A stretch of DNA of 64,000 nucleotides from an uncultured Lachnospiraceae bacterium (GTDB taxonomy: Bacteria; Bacillota; Clostridia; Lachnospirales; Lachnospiraceae). Below the pieces are notes generated by a model. It worked only from the letters and a program-made list of their open reading frames with translations, made no database searches and had not been told where the DNA came from. Below, one piece after another: positions 61,380-64,000 of this stretch; the stretch's first letter is position 1; each line of letters begins with the position of its first letter. The position numbers were made by a program, and so were the translations under genes. The DNA lies in NCBI GenBank assembly GCA_910576815.1, contig CAJTKA010000009.1, forward strand, positions 34,346 through 98,345. The letters are read 5' to 3'.

Positions 61380-62621
61380 ATGTCGGAATATGCAATCGAT
61401 ATAAGAGAAGTATCAAAAATATATAAATTATATGATAAACCGATTGATCGTTTGAAAGAATTGGTTCATTTTCCTGGCAATAAAACTTATGCAAGGGATT
61501 TTATGGCATTAAATAAGATATCGATTCAAGTGCGAAAAGGCGATACAGTAGGTATATTAGGTAAAAACGGGGCGGGAAAATCTACTCTATTAAAGATACT
61601 TACGGGCGTTTTATCGGAGACGAGTGGGGCTATTAAAATCGAGGGAACAATATCTGCATTATTAGAGTTGGGGGCGGGATTTAATCCGGAATATTCAGGA
61701 ATGGAAAACATCTTTTTGAATGGTGCGATGATGGGATTTAGTCGTAACGAGATGGAAAAGAAATTAGAGCAAATAATTTCTTTCGCAGATATTGGTGACT
61801 TTATTGATCAGCCGGTAAAATCATATTCCAGTGGAATGTTTGCCAGGTTAGCGTTTTCAGTTGCAATTAGTGTGGAACCAGATATTTTAATAGTAGATGA
61901 GGCGTTGTCAGTTGGAGATACGCGTTTTCAGATAAAATGTATGGAACATATGAAGAAAATGATGGAAGGCGGAACGACTGTATTGTTTGTATCTCATGAT
62001 ATAAACGCGATAAGACGGTTTTGCCATAGATGTGTATGGATTGATAGGGGAGAAATCATTCTTGATGGAGATGTGAATTTTGTGGCAGACGCCTATAGCG
62101 ATTTCTTAAAAAGAGATTATGCCGATGCCTCGATGTATAAAGAAAAGGCAACTCATAATATTAATCGTGCGGTACTTGGAAAACGCTTGAGCGAGATGGC
62201 CGAAAACTGTATTGCAGAAATTGTCAATTTTAAGGTAATGGATCAGCATGGGTTTGTGGGTGACAATATAAATTATGATGAACCCTTGAAGATATATATA
62301 GATTATGAGGTATATGATGATACATTAAAAAACGCAGTGATTGGTGTGGCAATTAGGGGAAGTGATGATGATTATACATGTGGATTAAATACATTGTTGG
62401 ATGGATATAAAATACCATGGGATAAGGGAATGAATTCTGTCGTACTCTGTTTTCCTTATGGCATAAGAGCTGTTGGGGGCGATTATTTTTTTGAAGTTGC
62501 CATTGAAGATCAGACAGCGACAATAGGAATGCACTATATACAGAGAATACAAAAATTTCATATGAATATGGAATACAAATGTGAGGGAAGATATTGTATT
62601 CCACATCATTGGGAGGTTTAA
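61380..62621 (+). CDS. ABC-2 polysaccharide exporter ATPase with Wzt-type C-terminal domain
   Basis: 413 residues from the ATG at 61380 (AGGGGGA upstream). The ATPase half has Walker A GKNGAGKST near 60-68, the degenerate signature YSSGM usual in this group, and ILIVDEALSVGD. Residues about 250-413 form an added beta-rich domain like the Wzt C-terminal carbohydrate-binding domain, which in O-antigen systems reads the capped end of the polymer. Partner of the upstream permease. Confidence 0.9.
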   Translation: MSEYAIDIREVSKIYKLYDKPIDRLKELVHFPGNKTYARDFMALNKISIQVRKGDTVGILGKNGAGKSTLLKILTGVLSETSGAIKIEGTISALLELGAGFNPEYSGMENIFLNGAMMGFSRNEMEKKLEQIISFADIGDFIDQPVKSYSSGMFARLAFSVAISVEPDILIVDEALSVGDTRFQIKCMEHMKKMMEGGTTVLFVSHDINAIRRFCHRCVWIDRGEIILDGDVNFVADAYSDFLKRDYADASMYKEKATHNINRAVLGKRLSEMAENCIAEIVNFKVMDQHGFVGDNINYDEPLKIYIDYEVYDDTLKNAVIGVAIRGSDDDYTCGLNTLLDGYKIPWDKGMNSVVLCFPYGIRAVGGDYFFEVAIEDQTATIGMHYIQRIQKFHMNMEYKCEGRYCIPHHWEV

Positions 62622-64000
62622 ATGTTTAAATATGATTTTAGTCTGGATATGTATACTGATAATGCAAATGCAGATATAATAATGCGTATTGATAGTGGAA
62701 GCCGAGTATTGGAATTTGGATCTGCGAACGGGCGTATGACAAAATATCTCAAGGAACAAAAGCAATGTTTCATTGATATTGTTGAGATAGATGAGACTGC
62801 GGGAAAGTATGCTGCAGTTTATGCAGATAAGGCTTGTCTGGGTGTTGTAGATGGAGATATTAATGGGACAAGATGGCAAGAAATTTTGCAGGATAATAAA
62901 TATGACGCTATAGTTTTTGCAGACGTATTGGAACATTTAGTTGATCCGTTGAATGTTCTGAAAAGGTGTGGCTCCCTTTTAAAGGAAGACGGTAAGATAT
63001 TATGTTCTATTCCAAATATAGCACATGCATCTGTTGTTTTAGGACTTATAAATGGACATTTTGAATATTCTGATAATGGGTTGTTGGATAGAACCCATAT
63101 TCATTTTTTCACAGAAGAAAGTTTTAAGAAATTAGTAAATGAAGCGGGGTACTGCATTTCATATGAGCATTCTATTTGGGGAAAAGTTGGTACAATTGAA
63201 ATTCCATTTACATATGATACAGTTTGCAAAGATGTGCAGAGGGTATTGAAGAACCGCATTAACAACGAAACCTATCAGTATGTTTTTGAATTAAAGAAGA
63301 ATATTTATGGGGAGTTGCAAGAGAATATCATAAATTCGATTCCCGGACAAGTCGGAGAGATGAGATGCTATATTAAAGAGAAGGGAGATGGGGATTTTTG
63401 TGAACAAAAATGCATATCCAAGAGGTTATATTCCAGGCATATTGAAATGGAACTGGATATCAGCAACTATTTAAATGTAAGTGGAATAAGGGTGCAACTG
63501 CTTGATTCAAATGGAATTATAAAGATTAATTATGTTGGTGAAAAGGATGCCGTGAAATATGCTACAAATGGAGTTATAATAAACGATAATACAATATGTT
63601 CATTAGAAGATCCAATAAATATATATTGGTGGATGGAGGATAGTGGAGAATCAAATAAATCGATAAAGTTGGATTACGATATTATTGTCTATAATTCAGA
63701 TGTATTAAAGGAAATGCGCGAATTTACACATCTTTTAGAAGAAGCGAGGGATCGTTTATGCCTGTTTGAGCGTGATAATCAGGAGATGAAAAATAATATC
63801 AACTTACTTGAATGTGATAAACAGGAGCTGAAAAATAGTGTTAGCATACTTGAATGTGATAAGAATAATTTAGCATATAGGTTAGCGAAAACTGAAGAAA
63901 GTAATGAGATTTTAAGGGACGAAAAGAAACAAATATTATCTGAAAAGGAGGTTTTAGAAAACAACATTAAACAATTGAGCGAAACAACCAGCATATTGAA
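62622..64000 (+). CDS. SAM-dependent methyltransferase with coiled coil, 3' end outside the window
   Basis: At least 459 codons, open at the window end. GGAGG precedes the ATG, which touches the upstream stop. The methyltransferase domain has VLEFGSANG (motif I, about 29-37), DAIVFADVLEHLVDPLNVL and the SIPNIAH region with HIHFFTEESF. A beta-rich middle part follows. From about residue 370 the chain becomes a repetitive Glu/Lys/Leu coiled coil with repeated LECDK units. Next to Wzm/Wzt this resembles chain-terminating methyltransferases such as WbdD, which cap a polymer and set its length. Confidence 0.82.
   Translation, partial: MFKYDFSLDMYTDNANADIIMRIDSGSRVLEFGSANGRMTKYLKEQKQCFIDIVEIDETAGKYAAVYADKACLGVVDGDINGTRWQEILQDNKYDAIVFADVLEHLVDPLNVLKRCGSLLKEDGKILCSIPNIAHASVVLGLINGHFEYSDNGLLDRTHIHFFTEESFKKLVNEAGYCISYEHSIWGKVGTIEIPFTYDTVCKDVQRVLKNRINNETYQYVFELKKNIYGELQENIINSIPGQVGEMRCYIKEKGDGDFCEQKCISKRLYSRHIEMELDISNYLNVSGIRVQLLDSNGIIKINYVGEKDAVKYATNGVIINDNTICSLEDPINIYWWMEDSGESNKSIKLDYDIIVYNSDVLKEMREFTHLLEEARDRLCLFERDNQEMKNNINLLECDKQELKNSVSILECDKNNLAYRLAKTEESNEILRDEKKQILSEKEVLENNIKQLSETTSIL

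Noticed and set aside
1..64000. CRISPR arrays, rRNA genes and insertion-sequence transposases
   Set aside because: No regularly spaced direct repeats, rRNA sequence or transposase frame was seen.

Overview
The window reads as a moderately GC-rich Firmicutes chromosome, most likely a Clostridia of the Lachnospiraceae. The grounds are type III glutamine synthetase, the IreB-RuvX-DUF1292-RNase J block, the hydE/hydG/hydF [FeFe]-hydrogenase maturases, an FtsEX-M23-S41 cell-wall block, AGGAGG ribosome sites and frequent GTG/TTG starts. No species is claimed.

Layout. 1-3.7 kb: heat-shock operon grpE-dnaK-dnaJ with a strong terminator. 3.8-10.3 kb: DUF3048 lipoprotein, xpaC-telA, prmA, vanZ-like, rsmE. 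10.3-12.9 kb: cysteine desulfurase and thiI, separated by a 190-bp inverted-repeat element. 12.9-14.7 kb: an HPr-like protein without the phosphorylatable His, and mtaB. 14.8-19.4 kb: a solute-binding lipoprotein in an operon with a membrane GGDEF-EAL protein. 19.4-25.1 kb: ireB, ruvX, DUF1292, RNase J, ylbF, a truncated MltG-like protein, and the tRNA wobble-uridine pair trmR-trhP. 25.2-27.6 kb: glnN with a putative attenuator leader, then tRNA-Gln(CUG). 27.7-32.4 kb: an MntA/HepT-type toxin-antitoxin pair abutting hydE, then hydG and hydF. 32.4-37.1 kb: acyl-ACP thioesterase, CvfB, a CPBP protease, YjfB and a CdaR/PucR regulator. 37.1-41.4 kb: ftsE-ftsX, an M23 murein hydrolase/activator and an S41 protease. 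41.5-44.6 kb: a GT-C-like membrane protein with a polyprenyl-phosphate-type GT2.

44.7-51.7 kb is the most interesting region. Two large paralogous Ig-like secreted proteins face each other across a shared terminator. The + strand gene has a strong promoter, ribosome site and ATG. The - strand gene has no start codon or ribosome site of its own. The two are near-identical at their 5' ends, in inverted orientation. A tyrosine recombinase gene ends 7 nt before the palindromic 5' site of the silent copy. Inversion between the two sites would swap the coding bodies, in frame, behind the fixed start. This looks like a phase-variable surface-protein switch.

51.9-64 kb is a surface-polysaccharide locus of lower GC: several glycosyltransferases, WecB, a Wzm/Wzt-type ABC exporter and a methyltransferase with a coiled coil that runs off the window. 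It is interrupted by a two-gene ATPase plus PD-(D/E)XK-like module that may be antiviral. Two families of palindromic intergenic repeats recur across the window, each found just upstream of a gene within an operon.
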